Below, in pieces: positions 22,809-31,608 of a stretch of 37,423 nucleotides of DNA. Each line of letters starts with the position of its first letter. The first letter of the stretch is position 1. The stretch is from Oscillospiraceae bacterium. GTDB lineage: Bacteria; Bacillota; Clostridia; Oscillospirales; JAAYXM01. The stretch covers positions 1 to 37,423 of the forward strand of contig JAFSIZ010000049.1 of NCBI GenBank assembly GCA_017439555.1. Direction: 5' to 3'. The notes under the pieces were generated by a model that searched no databases, was not told the origin of the DNA, and was given only the letters and a program-made list of their open reading frames with translations. The position numbers and the translations under genes were made by a program.

Positions 22809-22932
22809 CCTGTAAATCCCGGAGACCGGCAATAGGTTATAAGCTAAAACCACCTGGAGGGCTGTGTTTTATAGCAAAAAGAGGGATGCCGGAATTCGTG
22901 AAGCAATGAAGAATTATTAAGGGTTTACAACA

Positions 22933-22972
22933 AAAAAGCACCTGCGAGTTTTATTACTTGCAGGTGTTTTTC
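22933..22972. terminator. Hairpin terminator at the end of the second membrane-protein gene
   Basis: AAAAAGCACCTGC pairs with GCAGGTGTTTTT around a loop containing the gene's stop codon. On the minus strand the stem is followed by TTTTTTG. Confidence 0.82.
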
Positions 22973-23640
22973 GATGAAACGGATATATAATAGCAACAAG
23001 TTCTTATAACAAAATACGGAGAAAGAAGCGTCTGAATAAATCCGAATATCATAAGGAATAATTCTCCTGAAATTCCAGAGAATCGTGAGAAAAGAAGCAG
23101 CAATAGGGAAAGGATTAATCCAAGAATTACGCCGATGCCCCCAAAAATTATTTCTTCTATTATGTAAATCTTAACCAGTAACCAAATGCTTTTGATGGGG
23201 GCATCGAGAAAGGTTTGAAAAGAATTACGCACTGCATCTTTTATGCCTGAATTGTTTTTTATCATTTCTATCCATATAAAATGAAGCCAAAGTGTCATCG
23301 GAAGCATAACAACATCATTAAAGTTGGAATTTAAAGGCGTTAGATTGATAGCGGTTAACGCTCCGGCATATATTAGCGCAGTGAACAGAAACGATGCTGC
23401 TCTTCTCGGAATAATGGGTTGCGGACTTTTGGGCGAAAAAATTCGGAAAAATACAACAAAAAGAGGGATATCGACAAAAAGGAGTTGGAGAAATAATATG
23501 ATAAAAATGAAGGCCCAGTGGTTATTTTTTACAAAAGTTCCCAAAAGAGATATCAAGAAAGCAATGAAACAAAAAAGAATGTAGCGGTTTAAATCTATTT
23601 TTAGTAATCTGAATGAATCCTTTACAATTTGCCATGCCAT
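22954..23640 (-). CDS. Unrecognised membrane protein (AT rich, second of this type)
   Basis: A 228-residue integral membrane protein with about five or six hydrophobic helices. Its first 20 residues are amphipathic (WQIVKDSFRLLKIDLNRY), and a central helix-rich segment (WIEMIKNNSGIKDAVRNSFQTFLD) is followed by long Leu/Ile helices. No family is recognised with confidence. GGAGGG is one base from ATG 23646 but seven from ATG 23640, so 23640 is preferred. It starts 31 bases after the DMT transporter gene on the same strand and probably shares its transcript. Together with the gene at 21767 it forms an AT-rich, helix-rich patch unlike neighbouring genes. Confidence 0.6.
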   Translation of the reverse strand: MAWQIVKDSFRLLKIDLNRYILFCFIAFLISLLGTFVKNNHWAFIFIILFLQLLFVDIPLFVVFFRIFSPKSPQPIIPRRAASFLFTALIYAGALTAINLTPLNSNFNDVVMLPMTLWLHFIWIEMIKNNSGIKDAVRNSFQTFLDAPIKSIWLLVKIYIIEEIIFGGIGVILGLILSLLLLLFSRFSGISGELFLMIFGFIQTLLSPYFVIRTCCYYISVSSKNTCK

Positions 23641-23671
23641 TTTCATCCCTCCATTGTGGTTAAAGCAGTTT

Positions 23672-24571
23672 TCATCCTATTCCGAGCAGGCACATCGCGC
23701 CGATTATTGCGGCGATGCATATCCAGCCGGCCTTGCCGATTTTTTCCTTGAAGAAAACAATTCCGATGATAACTCCCAGAACGATAGCTGAGCCCTTGTC
23801 TATGGGATAATGAAGCGCGCTCGGGAGATAGTTAGGAAGTATTGCCGTCGGCGTGAGCTGTGTTGCAAGCGAGGCTGCGACGCAGGCGGCAGGAAGAATG
23901 AGCGGTTTCGGGGAAATCCTTTTCTTGACGCCTCCGGAGCATATAAAGAAAATGAAAGCTATGGCGGCGGCGAAAACATATGCGAGCACAAAGAATGAGT
24001 TGCGAGGAGTTTCGGGCGCAAGGCGCGTGTTTGCGCGTATGAAGAAGCTCAGAAGCCCGTTTGCGATGAACATAAACAGCGCAAACAGCATCCATTTTGC
24101 ATTCATATGCCTGTCCTGAGTGCCGCGGCTTCGCGATATTGTAAGCACGATGCACGAGGATATTATAACAGCGAGCCCGATAATTTGCCAGAGCGAGATT
24201 GTCTCGCCGAGGAATATGCGGCTGTATAAAATCGGCATAAAGGAGCTCAGGTTCAGAAGAATTGCCGTTATTGTATACGGGCCGCAGGCGAGCGCAACGA
24301 GATAGAAGTAGGCCGCGACGGCATAGCAGGTGCCGAGCGCAAGTGAAAATATGATGCTGAGCCTGTTCGGGAAAGCGATTCCGCCATCAAAGCAGAATGC
24401 CATAACCGCATAGACGAGCGCAATGAAAAGCGCCGCAAATGAGGACATAAGAGGCGGAGAAGAAATTGCATCCACAGTCCTTTTCGAGCCGAGCTTATAT
24501 GAAAGATTCAGCGCCTGACCCGAGCAGGTGGACAGGACGACGAGAAAGATGATATATAACGTTTCGTGCAT
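23672..24571 (-). CDS. DMT-superfamily (EamA-like) transporter
   Basis: A 299-residue integral membrane protein with ten predicted helices arranged as two EamA-like halves. A conserved first-half pattern ends with LLNLSSFMPILYSRIFLGETISLWQ, and the second half has the matching DKGSAIVLGVIIGIVFFKEKIGKAG. Members export or import amino acids, sugars or drugs; substrate is not readable here. The ATG at 24571 has only a weak AGGGATC upstream. The promoter is a strong TTGACT-N17-TATAAT, and the leader of about 60 bases contains two consecutive palindromes, so the gene is probably regulated. Likely cotranscribed with the membrane gene at 22954. Confidence 0.88.
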   Translation of the reverse strand: MHETLYIIFLVVLSTCSGQALNLSYKLGSKRTVDAISSPPLMSSFAALFIALVYAVMAFCFDGGIAFPNRLSIIFSLALGTCYAVAAYFYLVALACGPYTITAILLNLSSFMPILYSRIFLGETISLWQIIGLAVIISSCIVLTISRSRGTQDRHMNAKWMLFALFMFIANGLLSFFIRANTRLAPETPRNSFFVLAYVFAAAIAFIFFICSGGVKKRISPKPLILPAACVAASLATQLTPTAILPNYLPSALHYPIDKGSAIVLGVIIGIVFFKEKIGKAGWICIAAIIGAMCLLGIG

Positions 24572-24608
24572 AATAAAGCAGATCCCTACATTTCATATTT
24601 TGGTTTGT

Positions 24609-24632
24609 GGGGGAATCCCCCTCGGTTTACCG
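24609..24632. promoter_or_regulatory. Two adjacent palindromes in the DMT transporter leader, probable operator
   Basis: GGGGGAATCCCCC (24609-24621) and CGGTTTACCG (24623-24632) lie just downstream of the -10 of the minus-strand promoter, at about +1 to +22. G/C-rich blocks of this kind stand out sharply in the AT-rich spacer. A half-copy, GGGGGAAT, recurs at 24708-24715 between the -35 and -10 of the divergent thiI promoter. Confidence 0.5.
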
Positions 24633-24636
24633 CACA

Positions 24637-24665
24637 ATTATAACAACCGATGTGTGAAAAGTCAA
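24637..24665 (-). promoter_or_regulatory. Promoter of the DMT transporter gene
   Basis: On the minus strand TTGACT (24665-24660), 17-base spacer, TATAAT (24642-24637). Confidence 0.82.
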
Positions 24666-24696
24666 ATAAAAATTATATTTATAAACAGTGTTGCTA

Positions 24697-24725
24697 TTGT
24701 TTATTTCGGGGGAATGTTGTATAAT
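24697..24725 (+). promoter_or_regulatory. Promoter of thiI-cinA-NUDIX
   Basis: TTGTTT (24697-24702), 17-base spacer, TATAAT (24720-24725), 35 bases before the start. The spacer contains the GGGGGAAT block. Confidence 0.7.
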
Positions 24726-24759
24726 TAATATGTATAATTATCGAAAGGTGAGCGTTAAG

Positions 24760-25920
24760 TTGAAAGAGATATTGTTGTTGAAGCTCGGTGAGCTTGTACT
24801 TAAAGGATTGAACCGCAGTCATTTTGAAAAAAGGCTTATGAAAAACCTCGCTTGGAGGATAAGGCATTTTGGAGAATTCAAAATATACTGTATGCAGTCC
24901 ACCATCTATGTTGAGCCGCAGTCTGACGATTGCGACATAGATGCGGCGTGTGATGCGGCGACGAAGGTTTTCGGCGTCGTCAACATTTCGCGTGCGGCAG
25001 AATGTGAGAAGGACATTGCGACGATTATTTCAGTTGCAAAGGAATATCTTGCGTCTTCGCTCAGCTCTGCAAAAACCTTCAAGGTTGAGGCGAAGCGCTC
25101 TGATAAGTCGTTTCCGTATAAATCCCCCGAAATATGCTTTGAGGTCGGCGGCGCGCTCCACGATGCGTTTGAAAACCTTGAGGTCGATGTTAAAAATCCT
25201 GAGGTGTGCGTGCGCGTTGAGGTGCGTGACCGCGCGGCATATGTCCACGCCAACCCGATCCCGGGCGCAGGTGGGCTTCCTGTCGGCATAAACGGAAAGG
25301 CAGGAATACTTCTCTCCGGCGGTATCGACAGCCCTGTTGCGGCATATATGATGGCAAAGCGCGGCGTTGAGCTTTTCGGAATCCATTTCTTCTCATACCC
25401 ATATACATCGGAGCGCGCAAAGGAAAAGGTTATAGAGCTTGCGCGTCTCGTCGGCGTGTATGCCGGTAACATAAAGATTGCAATGGTGCCGTTTACGAAA
25501 ATTCAGGAGGAAATCCGCGCACATTGCAAGGAAGAATATTTCACGATAATCATGCGCCGCTTTATGATGCGCATTGCAGAGCGTGTTGCGCTGGAAAAAG
25601 GCTGCGGCGCACTCATAACGGGAGAGAGTCTCGGCCAGGTCGCGAGCCAGACGATGGAGGCGCTCGGCGTTACGGAAAACGGAATCGATCTTCCTGTGCT
25701 GCGCCCTGTTATCGGAATGGACAAAGAGGAAATCGTGACGATTGCCCGCCGTATAAATACGTTTGAAACGTCAATACTTCCGTATGAGGACTGTTGCACG
25801 GTCTTCACGCCAAAGCATCCGCGCACGAAGCCGAAGCTTGAATATATCATCGAGGAAGAAAAGAAGCTTGCGTTTGACTCGCTTTGCGACGAAGCTATTG
25901 AAAACATTGAAATAATATAG
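24760..25920 (+). CDS. thiI: tRNA 4-thiouridine synthase ThiI without a rhodanese domain
   Basis: A 386-residue cytoplasmic enzyme that adenylates tRNA uridine 8 and replaces its oxygen with sulfur. In order it shows an N-terminal ferredoxin-like part, a THUMP domain (about 60-165), and the PP-loop ATPase with the signature LLSGGIDSPVA near 185 and GESLGQVASQT near 290. The C-terminal rhodanese domain of E. coli ThiI is absent, as usual in Firmicutes, where sulfur comes straight from a cysteine desulfurase. A TTG start at 24760 fits AAAGGTGA; the longer frame from 24688 overlaps the promoter and is rejected. cinA begins 16 bases downstream. Confidence 0.94.
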   Translation: MKEILLLKLGELVLKGLNRSHFEKRLMKNLAWRIRHFGEFKIYCMQSTIYVEPQSDDCDIDAACDAATKVFGVVNISRAAECEKDIATIISVAKEYLASSLSSAKTFKVEAKRSDKSFPYKSPEICFEVGGALHDAFENLEVDVKNPEVCVRVEVRDRAAYVHANPIPGAGGLPVGINGKAGILLSGGIDSPVAAYMMAKRGVELFGIHFFSYPYTSERAKEKVIELARLVGVYAGNIKIAMVPFTKIQEEIRAHCKEEYFTIIMRRFMMRIAERVALEKGCGALITGESLGQVASQTMEALGVTENGIDLPVLRPVIGMDKEEIVTIARRINTFETSILPYEDCCTVFTPKHPRTKPKLEYIIEEEKKLAFDSLCDEAIENIEII

Positions 25921-25936
25921 AAAGAAGGATATCTCC

Positions 25937-27178
25937 TTGAGCTTGTCAGCTGAAATTATCGCCGTCGGAACGGAAATCCTGCTCGGCGAGATAACAAATA
26001 CAGATGCCGTAACCGTCGCACAGGCGCTTTCGGAGCTTGGAATCAACGCCTATTATCAGACTGTTGTCGGCGACAATCCCGAAAGGCTTCGCGAATGTAT
26101 ACTCGCGGCGAAGAAGCGCGCGGATATCATCATAACAACAGGAGGACTCGGGCCGACGTTTGATGACCTCACAAAGCAGGTCGCGGCGGAGGCGTTCGGG
26201 AAAAAGCTCGTGCTGAGCGAAGAGGCGCTCAAAAAGATTGAGGGCTATTTCGAGCAGCTCGGCAGAAAAATGACAGACAACAATGCCCGTCAGGCATATC
26301 TGCCCGAGGGCTGCACACTGCTTGAAAACGATTGGGGAACGGCGCCCGGCTGCGCAATAGAGGACGGCGGAAAGATTCTCATAATGCTGCCCGGCCCTCC
26401 GCGTGAGTGTATACCGATGGTCAAATATCGGATGATGCCATATCTTCAGAAGCTTTCCGATTCACAGCTCGTGTCTCATGGCATCCATATCTACGGAATG
26501 GGTGAAAGCGAGGTCGAGAGCAAAATAAGCTCGTTTGCGGAGACGATGGAAAACCCGACGCTTGCGCCATATGCAAAGGACGGCGAGGTGCTTTTGCGCG
26601 TCACGGGAAAGGCGCAGACTGAGAAGGAGGCAGATGCGATAACACGCCCCGTTATTGCAAAGGTAGAGGAAATTCTCGGTGATGTGGTCTATGGAGTTGA
26701 TGTGCCGTCGCTTCATGCCGCGGCGTTTGAGGTGCTTCGCGAAAAGAAGCTCACGCTATCGACTGCCGAGTCGTGCACAGGTGGGCTCTGCGCAAAGCTG
26801 ATAACCGATATTCCGGGCTCATCAGAGGTGTTTTTCGGCGGTATTTGCGCATATCAGAACGAAATAAAGACAAGGCTTCTCGGAATTGCTCCGTCGCTTA
26901 TTGAAGAACACGGAGTGGTGAGCCGTGAGGTGGCAGAGGCGCTTGCTCGCGCTGCCTGCGAAAAATTCGGCACGGATGCAGGCATCGGAGTAACAGGCTA
27001 TGCCGACCCATCGAGCGGTGATGAGAAAAATCCGGGCGGAACCGTATATGTTGCAGTGACGCTTTGCGGAAAAACGGTAAGCTCGAAAATATACCAGCCA
27101 AGAGGCCGCGAGCTTGCAAAGAGCCGCGCGGCGCAGGAGGCGTTCAATCTGCTCCGCCGTGAGGCGCGAAAGCTTTGA
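25937..27178 (+). CDS. cinA: CinA-family protein (MoaB/MogA-like plus NMN deamidase domain)
   Basis: A 413-residue two-domain cytoplasmic protein. The N-terminal half is the COG1058 MoaB-like domain with AEIIAVGTEILLGEITNTDA and TTGGLGPTFDDLT. The C-terminal ~160 residues are the PncC-type nicotinamide mononucleotide deamidase with ESCTGGLCAKLIT and GTDAGIGVTGYADPS. In the family this last segment is usually GVTGIAGP followed by GG; here it reads GYADPSSGDEKNPGG, a small departure. The domains recycle pyridine nucleotides. The start is TTG after AAGAAGGA. The next gene encodes a NUDIX hydrolase of ADP-ribose type, which fits a shared role in NAD by-product clean-up. Confidence 0.93.
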   Translation: MSLSAEIIAVGTEILLGEITNTDAVTVAQALSELGINAYYQTVVGDNPERLRECILAAKKRADIIITTGGLGPTFDDLTKQVAAEAFGKKLVLSEEALKKIEGYFEQLGRKMTDNNARQAYLPEGCTLLENDWGTAPGCAIEDGGKILIMLPGPPRECIPMVKYRMMPYLQKLSDSQLVSHGIHIYGMGESEVESKISSFAETMENPTLAPYAKDGEVLLRVTGKAQTEKEADAITRPVIAKVEEILGDVVYGVDVPSLHAAAFEVLREKKLTLSTAESCTGGLCAKLITDIPGSSEVFFGGICAYQNEIKTRLLGIAPSLIEEHGVVSREVAEALARAACEKFGTDAGIGVTGYADPSSGDEKNPGGTVYVAVTLCGKTVSSKIYQPRGRELAKSRAAQEAFNLLRREARKL

Positions 27179-27198
27179 GAATTGGGGGAGAATGACAA

Positions 27199-27732
27199 AT
27201 GGACGGAATTGAAAAGACATTAAGCAGCAAATATCATTTCAAGGGAAAGATAATGAATCTGCGTGAGGATCAGGTCGAGGTGCTCGGCAGAAAGACAACA
27301 CGCGAGGTGTGTGAGCATTGCGACGGCGTTGCTGTGCTCCCGATAACGGATGACGGAGAGGTTATCCTTGTATCTCAATACAGATATCCGTTCGGGCTTG
27401 AGATTCTCGAGGCTCCTGCAGGTAAGGTAGAGCCGGGCGAGCCGCATTTCGATTGCGGAGTTCGCGAGCTTTCGGAGGAGACGGGCTATAGCGCCGATGA
27501 TATGCAATATCTCGGCTTTGTATATCCGTCGCCCGGTTGTATGACAGAGAGAATTCACCTCTATCTTGCGCGCTCGCTCCACGAGGGAGAGTCGCATCCT
27601 GATGAGGGAGAGGTCGTTCAGGTCAGAAAATATAAGCTTTCAGATGCGTTGAAAATGTGTGATGAGGGAAAAATAGACGATGCAAAGACTGCTGTGTTGC
27701 TTCTGCGCGCGGCAAGGATTCTGGGCATATAA
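27199..27732 (+). CDS. NUDIX hydrolase, ADP-ribose pyrophosphatase-like
   Basis: A 177-residue cytoplasmic hydrolase of nucleoside diphosphates linked to another moiety. The Nudix box is complete (residues about 74-96, GKVEPGEP...RELSEETGY), with the glycine, glutamates and REUxEE core. The upstream strand segment FGLEILEAPAGK and the downstream VYPSPGCMTERIHLY match ADP-ribose pyrophosphatases, which hydrolyse ADP-ribose to AMP and ribose 5-phosphate. GGGGGAG precedes the ATG, 20 bases after cinA. Exact substrate is not proven by sequence. Third gene of the thiI-cinA unit. Confidence 0.92.
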   Translation: MDGIEKTLSSKYHFKGKIMNLREDQVEVLGRKTTREVCEHCDGVAVLPITDDGEVILVSQYRYPFGLEILEAPAGKVEPGEPHFDCGVRELSEETGYSADDMQYLGFVYPSPGCMTERIHLYLARSLHEGESHPDEGEVVQVRKYKLSDALKMCDEGKIDDAKTAVLLLRAARILGI

Positions 27733-27767
27733 AAAATATATACCTGAATTTTCGGGAGGAAAATCAG

Positions 27768-28466
27768 ATGGACAAGAAAATACTCGTTGTTGAGGATGAA
27801 AAGGCGATTGCCGACATTCTCGATTTCAATTTGAAGAAGGAAGGCTACACGGTTGTGTGTGCCTATGACGGTGAGGAGGGCCTGCGCGCTGCTCTTGAGG
27901 ATAAGCCCGATCTCATTCTGCTCGACGTTATGCTTCCGAAGCTCGATGGCTTTGAGGTTTGCAAGTCGGTCAGAAAGACCTCGAATGTGCCGATAATAAT
28001 GCTCACGGCGCGTGAGGAAGAGGTTGACAAGATTCTCGGCCTCGAGCTCGGTGCTGACGATTATATCACAAAGCCGTTCTCAATGCGCGAGCTTATGGCG
28101 AGAATAAAGGCGAATGTGCGCCGCGGTGCTGCTCCGGTTGCTGAGGTACAGGAGCAGTCTGATGAGAACAGGCTTGTTTTCGGCAACATTGTCATAAATC
28201 TCAGGAGCCTGGATGTCAGCAAGAACGGAACAAAGCTCGAGCTTACTCCGCGCGAGTTTGATCTCATAAAATTTCTGGCAACACAGCCGAATCAGGTGTT
28301 CTCGCGTGAGGTGCTTATGGAAAATGTCTGGAAGTATGACTACTACGGCGATCTCCGCACTGTTGACGTAACGGTTCGCCGTCTCCGCGAAAAGCTTGAG
28401 GACGATCCGGCAAATCCGGTCAGAATAGTTACGCGCCGCGGCGCAGGATATATGTTTGCAGATTGA
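27768..28466 (+). CDS. walR: OmpR/PhoB-type response regulator WalR (YycF/VicR)
   Basis: A 232-residue two-domain regulator. The receiver domain has the acidic pocket (VVEDE, 8-12), the phospho-acceptor Asp53 in LLDVMLP, the Thr in LTAREEE and the Lys in DYITKPFSM. The C-terminal winged helix (about 135-230) includes ELTPREFDLIKFLATQPNQVFSREVLMENVW and the RTVDVTVRRLREKL recognition helix. It is the first gene of the walRKHI set, so the name is well supported by synteny. In Firmicutes WalR controls cell-wall hydrolases and is usually essential. GGGAGGAAA precedes the ATG. Confidence 0.94.
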   Translation: MDKKILVVEDEKAIADILDFNLKKEGYTVVCAYDGEEGLRAALEDKPDLILLDVMLPKLDGFEVCKSVRKTSNVPIIMLTAREEEVDKILGLELGADDYITKPFSMRELMARIKANVRRGAAPVAEVQEQSDENRLVFGNIVINLRSLDVSKNGTKLELTPREFDLIKFLATQPNQVFSREVLMENVWKYDYYGDLRTVDVTVRRLREKLEDDPANPVRIVTRRGAGYMFAD

Positions 28467-28495
28467 TTCTATAACTTTTTGAGGGGTTGATTGGC

Positions 28496-30250
28496 TTGCG
28501 TTCGCTTCAGATGCGCCTGGTGTTTGTGCTTGTGCTGCTTATAGTTTCCGTTATGGTCATAGTCGGCACATTTATGCTCAATCAGGTTTCTGTTTACTAT
28601 TTCAATGATTTTACAGAGCAGATGAACTCGGTTTTCAATGCCGAGCTTTTTGCCATGCTCAAAAATGAGGCTCAGGCAGAAAACGGCGCAGAGCGGCTTG
28701 ATGCCGCGCTCGAGGCATATTCGTCTTCAATGAGGATAAGCAGCTATCGCAACTATTACATACTCGACGGAAAAACAGGCAGCACGCTGTTCGGATCGAA
28801 TGATGAAAAGGTCGTGAGGACGCCTGCGATAATATCTGCACTCAGCGGAAAGATAGGTCAGGAAAAGCGTGTGTCAAGCAGATATATAGACCGCGCAAAC
28901 CCGATAATTGTCGACGATGAGGTCAGATATATCGTCTATATCAAGGATACAAAGCAGGATCAGCAGCGGCTTACATCCTCGATGTTTACGATAATTCTCC
29001 GCACGATGATGTTTGCACTTCTCTTTGCGGTACTCCTGAGCTTTGTCTTTGCAAAAACCATAACAACACCGATTGAAAATATCACAAAGGGTGCAAAAAA
29101 GCTTTCTATGGGAGAGCTTGACACGAAGCTTGTTGTGCAGACGAACGACGAAATAGGAACGCTCACAGAGACGTTCAACGATATGGCGGCGGCATTGAAT
29201 GCGACGCTTGCAAAGGTCGAAGGCGAGCGCAATAAGCTTGATACAATGTTCCTCTATATGACAGACGGAGTAACCGCATTTTCCAGAAACGGAGAGCTGA
29301 TACATTTCAACCCTGCGGCGGTTGAGATGCTGAGCTTTGACGCAAATGCCGCAACCTCGTTTGCGGAGGTATTCAAAGATTGTGGAATAGAGCTTGATGA
29401 CGTGCTCAATATGGAAGGAAGCTTTGAGGAATACAACATCGAGACGGGCGAAAAAACGCTGAAGATAAGCTTTGCGCTGTTCGGAAAGGCAGAGGAAGAG
29501 CGCGGAATCATCGCAATCATCCATGACTTCACGGCGCAGCAGAAGCTTGAGAATTCGCGCCGCGAGTTTGTTGCAAATGTATCGCACGAGCTGCGCACAC
29601 CTCTCACGAATGTCAAGAGCTACACGGAAACACTTGCGGAATCCCCGGACGCGCCGGATGAGATGAAGGAGAGGTTCTACAGCGTCATACTCAATGAAAC
29701 AGACCGTATGACACGCATCGTCAAGGATCTGCTTACGCTCTCAAGGCTTGATTCTGCAAAGATGGACTGGAAAAACGAGATGTTCTCACTCAAAAAGAGT
29801 GTCGAAAACGCTTATCGCGCGATGGAGATGGAGGCGCGCCGACACGGGCACAAGCTTACGCTGTCTGTGGACGAATCGCTGCCGAGCTTCTATGGAGACC
29901 GCGAGAGAATAGAGCAGGTGTTTATAAACCTGCTTTCGAATGCCGTCAAATATACAACGAAGGACGGAAAAATCGATTTCTCGGCAGAGGATTATGACGA
30001 ATATATAAAGATTACGGTAAAGGACAACGGCATCGGCATTCCCGAAAAGGATCAGTCGAGACTGTTTGAGAGATTCTATCGCGTAGACAAGGCACGCAGC
30101 CGTGAGATGGGAGGAACAGGCCTCGGGCTTGCGATTGCAAAGGAGATTGTCGAGCACTATGGCGGCGAGATAAAGCTCGAAAGCGTATATGGCAGCGGAA
30201 CAACAATATGGGTGATTCTGCCGAAGAATCCGGAGGGTGAAGCCGTATGA
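28496..30250 (+). CDS. walK: Sensor histidine kinase WalK (YycG/VicK)
   Basis: A 584-residue membrane sensor. TM1 at about 7-28, an external sensing domain of about 130 residues, TM2 at about 163-186, HAMP (TPIENITKGAKKLSMGEL, DEIGTLTETFNDM), PAS (LYMTDGVTAFSRNGEL), HisKA with the phosphorylated His364 in VANVSHELRTP, then an ATPase domain with N, G1 (DNGIGIP), F (LFERFYRVD) and G2 (GGTGLGLAIAKEIV) boxes. The longer frame begins at TTG 28487, touching the GAGGGG; TTG 28496 has nine-base spacing and is preferred. It phosphorylates WalR. Its stop overlaps the next start by four bases. Confidence 0.94.
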   Translation: MRSLQMRLVFVLVLLIVSVMVIVGTFMLNQVSVYYFNDFTEQMNSVFNAELFAMLKNEAQAENGAERLDAALEAYSSSMRISSYRNYYILDGKTGSTLFGSNDEKVVRTPAIISALSGKIGQEKRVSSRYIDRANPIIVDDEVRYIVYIKDTKQDQQRLTSSMFTIILRTMMFALLFAVLLSFVFAKTITTPIENITKGAKKLSMGELDTKLVVQTNDEIGTLTETFNDMAAALNATLAKVEGERNKLDTMFLYMTDGVTAFSRNGELIHFNPAAVEMLSFDANAATSFAEVFKDCGIELDDVLNMEGSFEEYNIETGEKTLKISFALFGKAEEERGIIAIIHDFTAQQKLENSRREFVANVSHELRTPLTNVKSYTETLAESPDAPDEMKERFYSVILNETDRMTRIVKDLLTLSRLDSAKMDWKNEMFSLKKSVENAYRAMEMEARRHGHKLTLSVDESLPSFYGDRERIEQVFINLLSNAVKYTTKDGKIDFSAEDYDEYIKITVKDNGIGIPEKDQSRLFERFYRVDKARSREMGGTGLGLAIAKEIVEHYGGEIKLESVYGSGTTIWVILPKNPEGEAV

Positions 30251-31608
30251 ACCCGACAAACGAAAAAATAAAAAACGTTTTCATTTGTGTATTGCTTGCC
30301 GGGATGCTCTATCTCACATATTCCGTGTGGTTTTTCGACAGCCCTTTTGAAACTGCGGACACAGACGGGCTTTTCGGGATATCGCAGAACAACCCGGTTT
30401 CGGACGCGGCAGAGGGAAAAGACCTCGATGCATTTGGTATCCGTCCGCTCGGAGTGCTTGTGCGAAACGGAGAAATCTTGCGCGGTGCAATCTATAACAG
30501 CGCAAAGTGTGATGAGATATATAAACAACTACGCAAAGATATAGCCGGTGTTATGGAAGGTGCGAAGGCGACCGAAACTGTCGATGAGGCCGAATGGGAG
30601 CGCGCACTTTCGGAAGACGGAGTGTTTCTGGATTACTATGGAAATATCCCCGTTGAGGCGATGAAGCTGTGGTTGGGCGGCACTGCGGCATCGGGAAGCG
30701 CCTGTGGGCGGTATTATATGTTTTCGACAGCAGAGAAAAACGTTACGGTATATGTAAAAAACAGCCTGACGGATGCTGTCTACAGAATAAGTACATCCTC
30801 AAATTCGGAGGAGTTTGCAAAGCTCCTTTCCGAAATTTCGGCCGATCCGGCTTCTCTTGCTGTCGAGCGCGAAGAAGAGGATTTTCGCGCGCTTTTGAAG
30901 GAAACTATTGTTGTGGATGGAGCAATAAGACTTCCGGCGATTGCGGCTCATAACCTTTATGAAAATTTCAGGACAAGCATTGAAAAGGTTTGTCTTGAGG
31001 CTTTCGGCCTCTATGATGTTTCACCGAGCACCTATTCCGAGGCTGACGGAACGGCTGTCTATATCGCTGATATGGTAACGCTCAAGATATCTCCGTCGGG
31101 AATCGCCACATATAGTGATCCGCGCGGTTTTGCAGATGAAACACTCGGGCTTTCCGTTGATTCGCAAGGAGAACTGCCGACGCTTGCGGAGAAGGTCGAG
31201 AGTGCCCGTTCTCTCTGTGAAAGCATTGCAAAGCCCCTCCCGGGAAGTGGCGGCATTTATATAATGAGCATCGGTGAAACCGGAGGAAGGACGGAAATCC
31301 TTTTCGGGCGTCATGTCGGAGGTGTGCCTGTAAATATGAACGGAAGCGTGTGCTTTGCGCGTGTTGAAATCAAGGACAGCTATATCCGTTCGGCAAATGT
31401 GAATTTCCGCGGCTATGACGTAACGGCGCAGAACACCGATGTGCTCTCTGTGCGTATTGCTGCAGCTGCGGTAAACGGCGCGAAAAAGACGGGTGATATG
31501 CGGCTTTGTTACAACGATGATGGGGCAGAGGCAATCTCTCCTGTATGGTTTATAAATGAGAAAGCTGCGGATGGCAAGGAGGATGGCGATGAATTGGTCG
31601 AGAGCTAA
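30247..31608 (+). CDS. yycH: YycH-family WalK regulator
   Basis: A 453-residue protein with one N-terminal membrane helix (about 8-28) and a large extracytoplasmic part. YycH/YycI proteins bind WalK across the membrane and tune its activity. Direct motifs are few because the family evolves fast. The assignment rests on position behind walK, matching length, single N-terminal anchor and a C-terminal pattern of extended beta repeats. Alpha-helical stretches appear near 95-110 and 190-235. It overlaps walK by four bases and the following gene by 20 bases, so all four genes are translationally linked. Confidence 0.75.
   Translation: MNPTNEKIKNVFICVLLAGMLYLTYSVWFFDSPFETADTDGLFGISQNNPVSDAAEGKDLDAFGIRPLGVLVRNGEILRGAIYNSAKCDEIYKQLRKDIAGVMEGAKATETVDEAEWERALSEDGVFLDYYGNIPVEAMKLWLGGTAASGSACGRYYMFSTAEKNVTVYVKNSLTDAVYRISTSSNSEEFAKLLSEISADPASLAVEREEEDFRALLKETIVVDGAIRLPAIAAHNLYENFRTSIEKVCLEAFGLYDVSPSTYSEADGTAVYIADMVTLKISPSGIATYSDPRGFADETLGLSVDSQGELPTLAEKVESARSLCESIAKPLPGSGGIYIMSIGETGGRTEILFGRHVGGVPVNMNGSVCFARVEIKDSYIRSANVNFRGYDVTAQNTDVLSVRIAAAAVNGAKKTGDMRLCYNDDGAEAISPVWFINEKAADGKEDGDELVES

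Noticed and set aside
22845-22922. A 25-codon open stretch downstream of the ankyrin remnant
   Set aside because: No start site or recognisable family; it is listed only as possible decay in the findings.
24688-24759. Upstream start for thiI
   Set aside because: It would begin before the -10 box of the likely promoter, and the extra residues do not resemble ThiI.
28874-29587. A 237-codon minus-strand open frame inside walK
   Set aside because: Antisense to the HAMP/PAS region of a well-supported kinase gene; no independent evidence.
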